NCBI RefSeq assembly: GCF_927797785.1
Contig: NZ_CAKMLL010000034.1
Location: 1 to 50,911 of the forward strand
Length of the DNA stretch: 50,911 bases
Origin: Candidatus Nitrotoga sp. BS
GTDB lineage: Bacteria > Pseudomonadota > Gammaproteobacteria > Burkholderiales > Gallionellaceae
Direction: 5' to 3'
The translations under genes and the position numbers were made by a program. The notes beneath the pieces were generated by a model. It made no database searches and had not been told where the DNA came from. It saw only the letters and a list, made by a program, of their open reading frames with translations. Below, in pieces: positions 27,744 to 36,674 of the stretch; the first letter of the stretch is position 1, and each line of letters opens with the position of its first letter.

Positions 27744-28904
27744 TTGAGTAACAGCTTTGACCACGACATCAACCGTACCGGTACCTCCAGCGTAAAATAT
27801 GACGGGCGGAAAAGCATGTTTGGCGCAGACGAAGTCATCCCGATGTGGATTGCCGATATGGATTTTGCCGCCCCGCCAGCCGTGACCCGTGCCCTGGCCG
27901 AGCGCGCCGCCCATCCCGTGTATGGCTACACCCAGTTTCCGGATAGCTTGTACCAATCTCTGATAGATTGGCTTAAACGTCGTCACGACTGGGAAGTGCC
28001 GCGCGAGTGGATCATGATGTGCCCCGGCGTTGTACCTTCGCTGCACGCCGCTATCATGGCTTTTACCGAGCCGGGTGACTCGGTAATCGTACAGCCGCCC
28101 GTGTATTTTCCATTTTTTACGGCTGTCACCAATACCGGTAGAACGCTGCTGCAAAACCCGCTGCGCATGGAAAATGGCCACTACGTCATCGACTTTGACC
28201 ATCTGGAACAGTGTGCAGCACAGGCGCGCATGCTGTTGCTATGCTCACCGCACAACCCGGTTGGCAGGGTTTGGAGCGAGCCGGAATTGCAGCACCTCCT
28301 ACGAATCGCAAAAAAATACGATCTGCCCATAGTGTCAGACGAAATTCACGCAGATTTGATCTACCCAGAAAATAAACACACCACGCTTGCAAAGCTGGCA
28401 CAGAACCCGGCCCATATCCTGACTACCCTTGCACCCAGCAAAACATTCAATGTCCCGGGGCTGAATCTTTCCTCACTCATCGTGCCGGATCGAGCGCATC
28501 GGGCAGCTATTACCCAGGTATTTGACAGGATGCACAGCAGCGCATCCAATCCCTTTAGTATCGTCGCTTTCGAAGCCGCCTACCGGGAAGGCGATACATG
28601 GCTGGATGAGTTGCTGGCCTATCTGCGGGATACTCGAGATTACGTCGAAAATTTTCTGGCCACCCATCTCCCTAAAATCAAGCTTATCAAACCAGAAGGC
28701 ACCTACCTGCTATGGCTAGATTGCCGTGAACTCGAGATGAGCGACGCGCAACTCAAGCATTCCTTTGTGCATAAAGCCGGCGTGGGGATGAGCCCCGGCA
28801 TTCTGTTTGGTGAGGGCGGAAGCGGATTCATGCGCATGAATATTGCCGCACCTCGCCATACCATCGTGGCTGCTCTTGAAAATATTAAGAAATGCGGAAT
28901 GTGA
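27744..28904 (+). CDS. patB: PatB/MalY-type cystathionine beta-lyase
   Basis: This PLP-dependent C-S lyase has 386 residues and the fold type I aminotransferase layout. Signatures are MWIADMDF (substrate site near the N terminus), VYGYTQFP, PHNPVGRVWS (PLP-binding Asn), SDEIHADLIY (Asp contacting the pyridine nitrogen) and APSKTFNVPGL with the Schiff-base Lys. The C-terminal Arg lies in SGFMRMNIA. It cleaves cystathionine or cysteine to pyruvate, ammonia and a thiol. The start is TTG at 27744 with GGGAGA upstream; no ATG fits the family N terminus better. The gene is single and diverges from the lipoprotein gene. Confidence 0.9.
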   Translation: MSNSFDHDINRTGTSSVKYDGRKSMFGADEVIPMWIADMDFAAPPAVTRALAERAAHPVYGYTQFPDSLYQSLIDWLKRRHDWEVPREWIMMCPGVVPSLHAAIMAFTEPGDSVIVQPPVYFPFFTAVTNTGRTLLQNPLRMENGHYVIDFDHLEQCAAQARMLLLCSPHNPVGRVWSEPELQHLLRIAKKYDLPIVSDEIHADLIYPENKHTTLAKLAQNPAHILTTLAPSKTFNVPGLNLSSLIVPDRAHRAAITQVFDRMHSSASNPFSIVAFEAAYREGDTWLDELLAYLRDTRDYVENFLATHLPKIKLIKPEGTYLLWLDCRELEMSDAQLKHSFVHKAGVGMSPGILFGEGGSGFMRMNIAAPRHTIVAALENIKKCGM

Positions 28905-28918
28905 GGAATGGTGATAGA

Positions 28919-28980
28919 TAAAAAAGGGGGTTCACGTATTACATTTCACATTTAAAATGTAACACCCCGTGATTTTTTTA
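28919..28980. terminator. Bidirectional terminator between convergent genes
   Basis: Stem TTACATTT (28939-28946) / AAATGTAA (28955-28962), extended by CACG/CGTG and an outer A-tract against a T-tract (ATTTTTTTA). It separates patB from the convergent M18 aminopeptidase gene, whose stop lies at 28978. Confidence 0.75.
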
Positions 28981-30297
28981 CGGCCCCTCCGAACCCCAGC
29001 TGCTAAATGCGGCTTTCATCGCCTTGATCATGTAAGCCACATCCTGCACGCCTGCGCTTTCACGCAGACTGTGCATGGCCCACATGGGTGAGCCAACATC
29101 CACGCTGGCGATACCCAGACTGGCAGCAACAATCGGGCCGATGGTGCTGCCGCAGCCGAGGTCGGTGCGGTGGGTGTAGTTCTGGTAAGGCACACCGGCA
29201 CTTTCGCACAGCGTGATGAAGCGCGCGGCGGTATCCGCATCGGTGCTGTAGCGCTGGTTGGCGTTGGTCTTGATCACCGGGCCGGCATTCACCATCACAC
29301 GGTGATTGGGTTCGTAAGCGTTGGGGAAATTGGGCTGGTAGGCGTGCGCCATGTCGGCGCTGATGAAAAAACTGTGTGCCGCAGCGCAATGCTGTTGTTC
29401 ATCATCCAGCTCCATACACAGGGAAATGCGCTCGACCACATCACCGGCAAAACTACCGCCCGCACCCGCAGCGCTTTCGCTCCCTACTTCTTCATGGTCA
29501 AAAAAGGCGGCGATGCAGGTGGCAGCGGGAGCAGGGGAGGCAAGCAGCGCGGTGAGGGCAGCGTGGCAAGAGGCGAGATTGTCGAGCTGACTGCTGGCGA
29601 TGAACGCCTGCTCAGCTCCCCAGAAGGCACCAGCTTGAGTGTCGCATACGGTGAGCTCGTAGGTGAGGATGTCCGGTGCCTTCACTTTCAACTCATCCGC
29701 AACAAGGTTAAGAAATTGCTCACGTGCGGAAAGCTTGTTATCGGCAATGGCAAACAACAACGGCAATTCGGTTTGCTTGTTGAGCTTGAGGCCTTGTTCG
29801 TTCACCTCCCGGTTCATGTGGATGGCGAGGTTAGGCAGGCGCAGCAGCGGTAGTTCGAAGTTGATCAATCGTGTTTCAAATTCATGAGCAGTGCGGACAT
29901 TCACGCGTCCGGCCAGGCTCAGGTCGCGGTCGGTAAAGGTCGCCAGTATCGGCCCGCCGTATATCTCCACACCCAGGCGTACCACGCCGTCACTTGCATG
30001 TGCCGCATTGGTCTTGAGGCGTAAACCGGGAGAATCGGTGTGCGCGCCTACCATGCGAAAGCCGGTTTCAGGCAAAGGCTGCTGTCCGATCCTGAAAGCA
30101 ATCAGCGATGCACCCCGCACCACGTAATAACCTTTGCCGGTTTCCAGCTTCCAGCGCAGCTTCTCCTGCAGATGCACAAAACCCTGTGCCTGCAAACGTT
30201 GCGTGATGGACAGCACGGCATGCCACGGGCTGGGGCTGGCGTCGATGAAGTTTAGCAGGTCTTGCGCGTGGGCGCGGTCTTCGGGGGTGATGGGCAT
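28978..30297 (-). CDS. apeB: M18 family aminopeptidase
   Basis: This 439-residue zinc aminopeptidase belongs to the ApeB/aspartyl-aminopeptidase family. Metal-site signatures are MVGAHTDSPGLRLK (His ligand), QLDNLASCHA (bridging Asp), FFDHEEVGSES (catalytic Glu and Glu ligand) and the C-terminal HSLRESAG with the last His ligand. It removes N-terminal residues from peptides in the cytoplasm, with a likely preference for acidic or other specific residues that cannot be told here. The ribosome site AGGAAG precedes the ATG. It is a single gene. Confidence 0.93.
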   Translation of the reverse strand: MPITPEDRAHAQDLLNFIDASPSPWHAVLSITQRLQAQGFVHLQEKLRWKLETGKGYYVVRGASLIAFRIGQQPLPETGFRMVGAHTDSPGLRLKTNAAHASDGVVRLGVEIYGGPILATFTDRDLSLAGRVNVRTAHEFETRLINFELPLLRLPNLAIHMNREVNEQGLKLNKQTELPLLFAIADNKLSAREQFLNLVADELKVKAPDILTYELTVCDTQAGAFWGAEQAFIASSQLDNLASCHAALTALLASPAPAATCIAAFFDHEEVGSESAAGAGGSFAGDVVERISLCMELDDEQQHCAAAHSFFISADMAHAYQPNFPNAYEPNHRVMVNAGPVIKTNANQRYSTDADTAARFITLCESAGVPYQNYTHRTDLGCGSTIGPIVAASLGIASVDVGSPMWAMHSLRESAGVQDVAYMIKAMKAAFSSWGSEGP

Positions 30298-30347
30298 AAA
30301 ACTTCCTGAGATTATGAATACAAATTATTGATCCGGTACAAATAGAG

Positions 30348-30412
30348 TTCCACTTCGTTCGGCCTGAGCCTTTCGGCTACGCTCAGGAGAGCCTTGTCGA
30401 AGGCTTGTGGAA
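30348..30412. repeat. REP-like hairpin, degenerate
   Basis: Outer arms TTCCAC / GTGGAA and an inner stem CCTGAGC (30363-30369) / GCTCAGG (30381-30387). The right side contains CCTTGTCGAAGG, a relative of the GAGCTTGTCGAAG core seen at 21.4 and 40.5 kb. Confidence 0.6.
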
Positions 30413-30414
30413 TC

Positions 30415-30487
30415 AAATGCGGCAGGCACCAATCTGCTTTCCTGACTGAATTATAGTGGACAGCGCCGGGTTTGTTTCAGGCAACTC
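30415..30487 (+). repeat. 72-bp direct repeat, left copy
   Basis: Contains AATCTGCTTTCCTGACTGAA and about 50 more bases that recur at 31306-31377 with scattered differences. The two copies flank the CIA30-family gene. Confidence 0.75.
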
Positions 30488-30510
30488 CTGCAACATGCCT
30501 ACTTTCGCAC

Positions 30511-31035
30511 CTAACGAAATAATGACAAGCGACCGATGCATACGTCTGCATGCATTTCCCTACCGATGGCGACGACACCCAGTCGGCGCAATTTCATTAT
30601 GTCGAGTGGTTTGTCGATACGATAAGGTTGAAAATCATCAAAGCGCAGCCGCAGGGTCTGCCAGTGGGGGAGGGCATGGAAACTGGTGCGATAGGATTGC
30701 CAGACAATGCGGGTATCCTCAGTGCGCAGATGCAGGTTATAGACTTCACCGTTTCCATATATCTCGATCTCGATACCCGAATAGTCGCTTGCATCAAGCA
30801 AGCCGGAACTTAACAGGTCGATGCTGGCCTGAACGAATCCGCCGTTGTTTTCCAGGCTGACATCCCCAGTCAGTCGCAGGCAGTGACGTCCATTAGTCTC
30901 TGTTGGGATGAGTTTGCCCGAAGAAACACCGCCCATAACTGTATCACTGATAACCCGCCAATCCATGCCATTGCTGGCATGCAACGTGTTGCTGTTTCGG
31001 TCGTCAATAATCAGTTCCGTAATATTCTTCGTCAT
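30511..31035 (-). CDS. CIA30-family protein
   Basis: This 174-residue protein has the CIA30 (NDUFAF1-like) domain. Family signatures are WRVISDTVMGGVSSG near the N terminus, LRLTGDVSLENNGGFVQAS and FHALPHWQTLRLRFDDFQPY; the fold is a galactose-binding-like jelly roll. In mitochondria the homologue helps assemble complex I; in bacteria the role is not settled. The frame is open back to 31167 but those 44 residues are unlike the family, so the ATG at 31035 is chosen. There is no signal peptide from that start. It stands alone between two direct repeats. Confidence 0.82.
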   Translation of the reverse strand: MTKNITELIIDDRNSNTLHASNGMDWRVISDTVMGGVSSGKLIPTETNGRHCLRLTGDVSLENNGGFVQASIDLLSSGLLDASDYSGIEIEIYGNGEVYNLHLRTEDTRIVWQSYRTSFHALPHWQTLRLRFDDFQPYRIDKPLDIMKLRRLGVVAIGREMHADVCIGRLSLFR

Positions 31036-31305
31036 GGGTTTTAGTGAGCCCCGGTTTGTTGTTTCCGTTTTCGATTGTGATGAACTCGTCCAAAATAATA
31101 TTCGAAAGGCCAAATTTCCCGCAAACGTATGATTGCAATACCTGCCTCCGAAGTTTTGCCTGTTCAATGATTATTGTGATGTTGCCACTTTAGTTGCGCT
31201 ACGGGATAAGGTTAGCACCGATTAAGTTAAGCAAACTTGCGCGTGGTCGCTGACTTTAGAGCCGATGGGCATAGATAGAACGCCTGCTGTCAAATAATCA
31301 GATTA

Positions 31306-31377
31306 AAATGAGCCGGCGCTAATCTGCTTTCCTGACTGAATTATAGAGGAGAGTGTCGGGTTTCTTCCAGGCAACCA
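31306..31377 (+). repeat. 72-bp direct repeat, right copy
   Basis: Partner of 30415-30487. The shared core is AATCTGCTTTCCTGACTGAA, followed by TTATAG and CGGGTTT...CAGGCAAC. Confidence 0.75.
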
Positions 31378-31423
31378 GTGCAAACAAAACAAAATGTTCC
31401 GTTAGCTTTTATTCCGCAAAGAG

Positions 31424-31450
31424 AAAGCCCGGCGATGCCGGGTTTATTTA
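31424..31450 (+). terminator. Terminator-like hairpin CCCGGC-GAT-GCCGGG
   Basis: A 6-bp GC stem followed by TTTATTTATTT. A close relative, including the flanking GCAAAGA and TTTCTAC, lies after the OmpA gene at 37877-37904. There is no obvious gene directly upstream for it to terminate. Confidence 0.55.
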
Positions 31451-31697
31451 TTTCTACTGCAAAGCGTGATCTGACCCTGATTTTTAAGAAGGTGTAAATA
31501 AGTGGCGAAATGAAAACTTTAACGATAGTCGTCCGACCATTGGCCGGCAGGCAGAGGGATTACAGCCAAACCTGGAAGAGCGGTAAAGCATTCGCACATC
31601 GGCTGCAGTTCACGATCTGATCGTCGCACAATTTCAATCGCGGAAACGCTCGCGAAACTAAAGCAATGGGCTAACATCCGGAAAACGGAGAATAAAC

Positions 31698-33086
31698 ATG
31701 CAACAGAAACCAGAACACGCTACCAATACCGTAAACAACCAGGAAAAAAGTCTTTCCTTGCTGGTAGAGCAGGCGATGGATGGCGCATCTACAGATCAAC
31801 TCTTGCATACACTACAACAGCTGCACTCTTCCGAAATCGCGGATGTACTGGAATCGCTTCCGTACGAAGAACGTCTGTTCTTATGGCGATTACTGGATGC
31901 CGACACAAAGGGAGATGTGCTGGTTGAAGCCCATGGTGAGGTGCGGCGGCAGCTGATAGGTAAAACTTCATCTGAAGAACTGGTGATGGCCGTGGAGCGT
32001 TTGGATTTGGATGCGCTTGCCGATCTGGACGCCCATTTGCCAGACGAGGTGGTTTCTGCAGTATTGCAGGCGATGGATGCGCAGCGAAGGCGCCGTTTCG
32101 ATGCGGTGCGATCATATCCAGACGACTCTGCGGGCGGACTGATGGATGCCGATGCCATCGCTGTTCGGGGCGATGTCACCCTGGACGTTGTACTCCGCTA
32201 CGTTCGTCAACTCAGGCGGCAGAAAAAAGAAATTCCAGAGCATCTTGATACCCTCATGGTGGTTAGCAATGACAATGATTTCTTGGGTGTACTGTACCTG
32301 GTCGATCTGGTTTCCTCTGACCTGCGCAGCACCGTGGCGGATGTGATGGTTCGTAAGATTGAACCCATTCCGGCTGACATGCCGGCACGCAAGGTGGCCC
32401 GTGCTTTCGAGAATATGGACATGATCTCTGCTCCTGTTGTGGACAAAGAGGGGCATTTGATAGGTCGCATCACGGTGGACGATGTGCTCGATGTGATCAG
32501 GGAGGAAGGCGATAGATCAGTCAGACAAATGGGCGGGGTGCATGATGAAACAGATATCTTCGCACCGGCCATGACGAGTGCGAGACGTCGTTCGGTGTGG
32601 CTTGGCGTCAATCTGATTAACGGTTTTGTAGCGGCATGGGTGATAGGCATGTTCGGGGAAAGTATCGAAAAAATGGTGGCACTCGCGATACTCATGCCCG
32701 TTGTAGCCGGCATGGGAGGCGTGGCCGGCACGCAGACGATGACCATCGTGACACGCGGACTTGCTTTAGATCAGGTGGTACGCGGAAATTCACTGCAACT
32801 TTTATACAGGGAGCTGGCTGTGGGTGCCCTGAACGGCCTACTGTGGGGTGTGCTGGTGGCAGCGATAGCCGTGTTCTGGTTCGACAACACAATGCTGGGC
32901 CTGGTTTTTGCGCTGGCACTGATTATCAATCTGTTTGTCGGGGCACTTGCTGGTACGGTGGTTCCATTGTTTTTGCATCGCATAGGAATTGATCCGGCCC
33001 TTGCCGGCGGCGTGCTTCTGATCGCCGTTACAGATGTTTTGGGATTCACGGTTTTTCTCGGGCTTGCCACGCTGGTATTGTTATGA
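31698..33086 (+). CDS. mgtE: Magnesium transporter MgtE
   Basis: This 462-residue protein has the usual MgtE layout: N-terminal superhelical domain (about residues 30-145, with DSAGGLMDADA at its end), two CBS domains (about 150-280, with VDDVLDVIREEGDRSV) and five membrane helices (about 300-460). The pore signature PVVAGMGGVAGTQTMTIVTR is present. The cytoplasmic domains sense Mg2+ and close the channel. The ribosome site CGGAGAATAA precedes the ATG. The following 110 bp hold a small fragment of a relE toxin gene. Confidence 0.96.
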   Translation: MQQKPEHATNTVNNQEKSLSLLVEQAMDGASTDQLLHTLQQLHSSEIADVLESLPYEERLFLWRLLDADTKGDVLVEAHGEVRRQLIGKTSSEELVMAVERLDLDALADLDAHLPDEVVSAVLQAMDAQRRRRFDAVRSYPDDSAGGLMDADAIAVRGDVTLDVVLRYVRQLRRQKKEIPEHLDTLMVVSNDNDFLGVLYLVDLVSSDLRSTVADVMVRKIEPIPADMPARKVARAFENMDMISAPVVDKEGHLIGRITVDDVLDVIREEGDRSVRQMGGVHDETDIFAPAMTSARRRSVWLGVNLINGFVAAWVIGMFGESIEKMVALAILMPVVAGMGGVAGTQTMTIVTRGLALDQVVRGNSLQLLYRELAVGALNGLLWGVLVAAIAVFWFDNTMLGLVFALALIINLFVGALAGTVVPLFLHRIGIDPALAGGVLLIAVTDVLGFTVFLGLATLVLL

Positions 33087-33092
33087 AGTAAT

Positions 33093-33139
33093 CCCGTTTA
33101 GCAAAAGACGCACTCCGCGAACTTCCCGAGTGTTTATAA
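33093..33139 (+). pseudogene. relE toxin gene fragment
   Basis: 47 bp that match 38768-38815 of the intact relE gene with few differences; reading RLAKDALRELPEC it ends at TAA. It is a scrap left by recombination and has no start or function of its own. Confidence 0.75.
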
Positions 33140-33259
33140 GAGCTAACATGCGACGTTTTTTGTCCAAAAAAACGATGATATGTCGTATGCTTTTGTTTAT
33201 ATATATTTATTTAATTTAGGATTTCTTGTGCCAGGGATCGACCACCTTCTCTGGCTCTG

Positions 33260-35191
33260 ATGCCAAGACCCATGACCCACAAATACACACCGATACGCGA
33301 CTATGCAGTTATCGGCGATTGCCATGGCAGCGCACTTGTAGGGCTCGATGGCAGTATCGACTGGTGTGCGCTGCGGCGGTTCGATGCCGATCCGATCTTC
33401 TGTCGCCTGCTGGATGCCGGGCTTGGCGGCTTCTGGTCGGTTCGTCCGGCCGGGCCAATGACTGTAACCCGGGCCTATGTCCCCGACACGAACGTGCTCG
33501 TCACGACTTTCACGACACCTACCGGAACGCTGCGCGTCACCGACTTCATGCCGGTTGGCCGCCAGATCGATGCGAGCGCGCACGACTATGTATCCCTCAG
33601 CGCGCCCAACTGGGTCGTGCGGCGCGTCGAGGTGGTCAGCGGGCAGGTCGACGTGAAGGTACGGTACCGCCCTTCGCGTCATTTCGCCCGCGATGACGTG
33701 ACCCTTACGGTCGCGGCAGGTGTCGTAACCGGTATCGACGTACCCTCGCTGCATTCGGATTTGCCGTTCGTCGTGACGAACGGGGTTGCGGAGGCCAGGG
33801 TGACGCTGGGCACAGGAGCATGCCGTGATATGGTCCTGGCTGGCAACTCCGTGAGCGGGGTCGCGCCTGCCACGCGGGTGTGCGAGTTTCTTAATATCAC
33901 ACTTGCTTTCTGGCAGGAGTGGATCGCATATTGCCGCTATAACGGACCGTATGCCGAGACCGTCAAGCGCAGCGCGCTGGTTCTCAAGGCCATGACCTAC
34001 GCACCCACAGGCGCGCTGGTGGCGGCGCTTACCACGTCGCTTCCCGAGCAGATAGGCGGGGAACGCAACTGGGATTACCGGTACACATGGCTGCGCGATG
34101 GCAGCCTGATGCTCTACGCGCTGGCAGCGCTTGGCTACAGTGGCGAGGCGCGGAACTACCACCGCTTTCTTGCAACGGCCTGCAGGGAGACGCTGCCGCG
34201 TGTGCAAATCATGTATGGCATTGACCACAGCCACGCTCTCCATGAGCGGGTGATCGAGCATCTTGAGGGCTACCAGGGCAGCCGACCGGTGCGTGTGGGC
34301 AATGGCGCCTATTTGCAGCAACAGATCGACGTATATGGCGAAACGCTCGATCTGGCCCTGCTTAGCCAATCGCTTGGCGAGAAGCTGAGCGTGCAGTACC
34401 TGCGCTTGTTGCAGACCTTCGCCGAGTTCGTGGCCGCGCATTGGCAAGATCCCGATCAGGGACTGTGGGAGATGCGCGGCCCGCCACGCCACCATGTGCA
34501 TGGCAAGTTGATGAGCTGGGTGGCGATGGATCGCGCTGCCCAATTGTTTAGCGGTGCGCCACGTTGGCAAAAACTGGCCGACACGATTCATGCCGATATC
34601 ATGCAATATGCGATAGACCCGGTCGGAGGTCACCTGCGACAGGCCTACGACGGTGGTGTCGACGCGGCCGTGCTGCTCGCGCCGATGCTGGCATTTCCGC
34701 TGGATCGTAAGATACTTGAGCGCACGATCGATGTAGTCGAGAAAACGCTGGGGAACGGTGATTTTGTCTTGCGGTACCGCGGTGAGGACGGTCTTCCCGG
34801 CGAGGAGGGCGCGTTCCTCATCTGCAGCTTCTGGCTGGTTGATGCCAAGCTTGCGGTGGGGCGCATCGACGAGGCACGCGGACACTTCGAACGGCTGCTC
34901 GGCTACGCGAACGACGTTGGCCTCTATGCCGAGGAGGCTGATATCGCGAGCGGCGCGTTCCTTGGAAATTTTCCGCAGGCATTCACTCACCTCGCGCTGG
35001 TGAACAGTGCGGCACATCTGGACCTGTACGAAAGGTTCGGCGCTAACGGACTGCAGGGTTCGCATGCCGATCGTGCGAAGCGCTCGGTTATCGCGACCTT
35101 TGGCTGGCGCGGCATCGTCGCATCAATCCGCGTCTCCGGATTGCGCGCCAGGTTGTGGTCGTCGGACCGGTCAAAACTCGCCTGGCCCTAG
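33260..35191 (+). CDS. Glycoside hydrolase family 15 protein (glucoamylase/trehalase-like)
   Basis: This 643-residue cytoplasmic enzyme has an N-terminal beta domain (residues about 10-230, RDYAVIGDCHGSALVGLDGS) and a C-terminal (alpha/alpha)6 barrel. GH15 signatures are NWDYRYTWLRDGS from residue 270, GLWEMRG with the probable catalytic acid Glu404, HVHGKLMSWVAMDRA, and GEEGAFLICSFWLVDA with the second Glu near 515-516. The family hydrolyses alpha-glucosidic bonds; bacterial proteins of this architecture include trehalases and glucoamylases, and sequence alone does not decide. The start is uncertain: ATG 33260 or 33272, neither with a strong ribosome site. GC content is higher than in the neighbours, which hints at separate ancestry. 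A 622-codon antisense frame is a shadow. Confidence 0.9.
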   Translation: MPRPMTHKYTPIRDYAVIGDCHGSALVGLDGSIDWCALRRFDADPIFCRLLDAGLGGFWSVRPAGPMTVTRAYVPDTNVLVTTFTTPTGTLRVTDFMPVGRQIDASAHDYVSLSAPNWVVRRVEVVSGQVDVKVRYRPSRHFARDDVTLTVAAGVVTGIDVPSLHSDLPFVVTNGVAEARVTLGTGACRDMVLAGNSVSGVAPATRVCEFLNITLAFWQEWIAYCRYNGPYAETVKRSALVLKAMTYAPTGALVAALTTSLPEQIGGERNWDYRYTWLRDGSLMLYALAALGYSGEARNYHRFLATACRETLPRVQIMYGIDHSHALHERVIEHLEGYQGSRPVRVGNGAYLQQQIDVYGETLDLALLSQSLGEKLSVQYLRLLQTFAEFVAAHWQDPDQGLWEMRGPPRHHVHGKLMSWVAMDRAAQLFSGAPRWQKLADTIHADIMQYAIDPVGGHLRQAYDGGVDAAVLLAPMLAFPLDRKILERTIDVVEKTLGNGDFVLRYRGEDGLPGEEGAFLICSFWLVDAKLAVGRIDEARGHFERLLGYANDVGLYAEEADIASGAFLGNFPQAFTHLALVNSAAHLDLYERFGANGLQGSHADRAKRSVIATFGWRGIVASIRVSGLRARLWSSDRSKLAWP

Positions 35192-35203
35192 GCTTAGGGG
35201 CGA

Positions 35204-35309
35204 TTGTGCATGGTTGCCATTTTTTACCTCTCAGTGATAGTCTTGATAATCCACTAATAGCGCATCGCCATTTTCAAATCGAAAAGTGATGCGCCAGTTT
35301 CCATTAAGT
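35204..35309 (-). pseudogene. higB 3' end / higA 5' end fragment
   Basis: About 106 bp matching the higB-higA junction at 39325-39430 (ends of NWRITFRFENGN..LVDYQDYH and the start of higA). It is cut at both sides, immediately after the GH15 gene and before the first copy of the 746-bp duplication. Confidence 0.8.
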
Positions 35310-35322
35310 TGCTCTTCTTAAG

Positions 35323-36068
35323 TTGCTTAAATTCCGCCTGATTTTTCCATCCTTTGATTGCTGCGCCCATATTACGGATAATGGAAAAATGATACTAACG
35401 TCACGCCCCTATCTTGCTGTGATGGCCATGATGTTGTTGTGCTCAGGCTGCGCGACTTATCAACCTGCGCGTACCGATAATATCTGCTCCATCTTCCGTG
35501 GTGAAACCGATTGGTATGAGTCTGCCCGCGATGCCAATGAAAGCTGGGGAACGCCGGTGTGGGTGATGATGGCGATTATCGATCAGGAATCGCGTTTTGT
35601 CAGTGATGCGCAACCGGAACGAGACTGGTTTCTTTTTATCCCACTGCCGCGCCGCTCATCGGCTTACGGCTATGCCCAGGCGCAAGATCCGGCGTGGGAA
35701 GATTATGTAAATGAGACGGACAACGGCGGCCATGACCGTGATGATTTTGCCGATGCGATCAATTTTGTTGGCTGGTATACCCACACGACGCAACGCATCC
35801 TTGGCATCTCCAAATGGGATGCCTACAACCAGTACCTCGCCTATCATGAAGGGCGTAGTGGTTATCAGAGTGGAAGCTGGAAAAACAAGGGATGGTTGAA
35901 GCAGGTAGCCAACAAGGTCAGAAATAAATCGGCCGCCTACAATGCCCAGCTGAAGAAGTGCAAGCCGGAGCTGGACGACATGGTGGACAGCTGGTTTTAA
36001 AAAATTTAGTACAAAATTTGCAAAATGGATAGGTCAGCTCACTATTTATGTGTATTTATCCTCAAAAA
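35323..36068 (+). repeat. 746-bp direct repeat, left copy
   Basis: Nearly identical to 40823-41568, exactly 5500 bp away; differences are confined to a few bases at the edges. It contains a whole lipoprotein gene plus its flanks. Confidence 0.9.
35389..36000 (+). CDS. SLT-like (transglycosylase-related) lipoprotein, copy 1
   Basis: This 203-residue lipoprotein has lipobox LLCSGC (Cys18) and a domain related to lytic transglycosylases (SLT/lysozyme-like). The probable catalytic Glu is in MMAIIDQESRF, followed by YGYAQAQDPAWEDY and NQYLAYHEGRSGY, which matches the SLT pattern of a Gln/Gly-rich second motif. It would cut peptidoglycan from the periplasmic side. The start ATG 35389 is chosen because the signal peptide begins there; the longer frame from 35323 reads through a non-coding leader. 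The protein is the same as the copy at 40889, as judged from the translations. Confidence 0.85.
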   Translation: MILTSRPYLAVMAMMLLCSGCATYQPARTDNICSIFRGETDWYESARDANESWGTPVWVMMAIIDQESRFVSDAQPERDWFLFIPLPRRSSAYGYAQAQDPAWEDYVNETDNGGHDRDDFADAINFVGWYTHTTQRILGISKWDAYNQYLAYHEGRSGYQSGSWKNKGWLKQVANKVRNKSAAYNAQLKKCKPELDDMVDSWF

Positions 36069-36264
36069 TGACTCTGGCCCTTAAGCTGACAACGACACGT
36101 TTTCAACCTATTGCTGCTCCATTACTAATGTCACAAAATATTGATTTATTTAATATATTTTGTTCAGGTAATCTTTGAGGCCTTAATGTCTGCTAGTATC
36201 AAGGGTTGAACCGATTATCTTCAACGTTCAACTCACAGGATGAAAAATTAAGGATGACAAATTG

Positions 36265-36654
36265 ATGAAAAACTTTTCCCTCAAATCGAATCGAATGATG
36301 CATACAGCCGGTTGGGCTGTTGCTGCTTTACTGTTCATGGCAGGTTGCTCAAACAGCCAGGCGCCTAACGAACAAATGGCTGTCTCCAAAGCTGCGGTAA
36401 ACAATGCAATGCTTGCCGGAAGTAATGAGTTTGCGCCGATCCAGCTCAAGTCTGCAATGGATAAGATGAATGCTGCCGAGAAAGCCATGACAGACAAAAA
36501 CTATGACCTTGCCAAAAAAATGGCGGAACAAGCAGAAGTCGACGCCAAGCTGGCCGGAGAAATGACGCGCTCAGCCAAGACGCAGAAAGCGGCGAACGCA
36601 TTGCAGGAAGACGTTCGCGTGCTGCGCCAGGAAATCGAACGTACTACACAATAA
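36265..36654 (+). CDS. DUF4398 lipoprotein
   Basis: This 129-residue lipoprotein has lipobox LFMAGC and a helical mature part with AMDKMNAAEKAMTDKNYDLA and AEQAEVDAKLAGEMTRSAKT, typical of DUF4398. Such genes are usually followed by an OmpA-like gene, as here (8 bp + leader). Start ATG 36265 is preferred to the TTG at 36262, with AAGGA upstream. The protein should sit in the outer membrane and may help the OmpA-like partner anchor to the wall; that role is inferred. Confidence 0.85.
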   Translation: MKNFSLKSNRMMHTAGWAVAALLFMAGCSNSQAPNEQMAVSKAAVNNAMLAGSNEFAPIQLKSAMDKMNAAEKAMTDKNYDLAKKMAEQAEVDAKLAGEMTRSAKTQKAANALQEDVRVLRQEIERTTQ

Positions 36655-36674
36655 TCATCAAAATGGAGTTAATT

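Larger units (their letters stand above)
31036..31697. other. Intergenic region upstream of mgtE
   Basis: No gene is supported in these 660 bp. It contains the right copy of the 72-bp direct repeat (31306-31377) and a terminator-like hairpin (31424-31450). From 31500 to 31640 there is a stretch that looks coding-like (an open frame from the ATG at 31510) but has no recognisable product. I looked for a Mg riboswitch before mgtE and could not recognise one. Confidence 0.45.

Noticed and set aside
29170-29853. 227-codon frame antisense to the M18 aminopeptidase
   Set aside because: It mirrors a well-supported enzyme gene and shows no family motif or ribosome site.
31450-31697. Mg2+ riboswitch (M-box or mgtA-like) before mgtE
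   Set aside because: I looked for a structured leader and could not recognise conserved riboswitch sequences; MgtE is gated by its own domains.
33197-35065. 622-codon open frame antisense to the GH15 gene
   Set aside because: The opposite strand has clear GH15 motifs over the whole length; the antisense product is rich in His, Arg and Ala with no recognisable domain, as expected for a shadow in GC-rich DNA.
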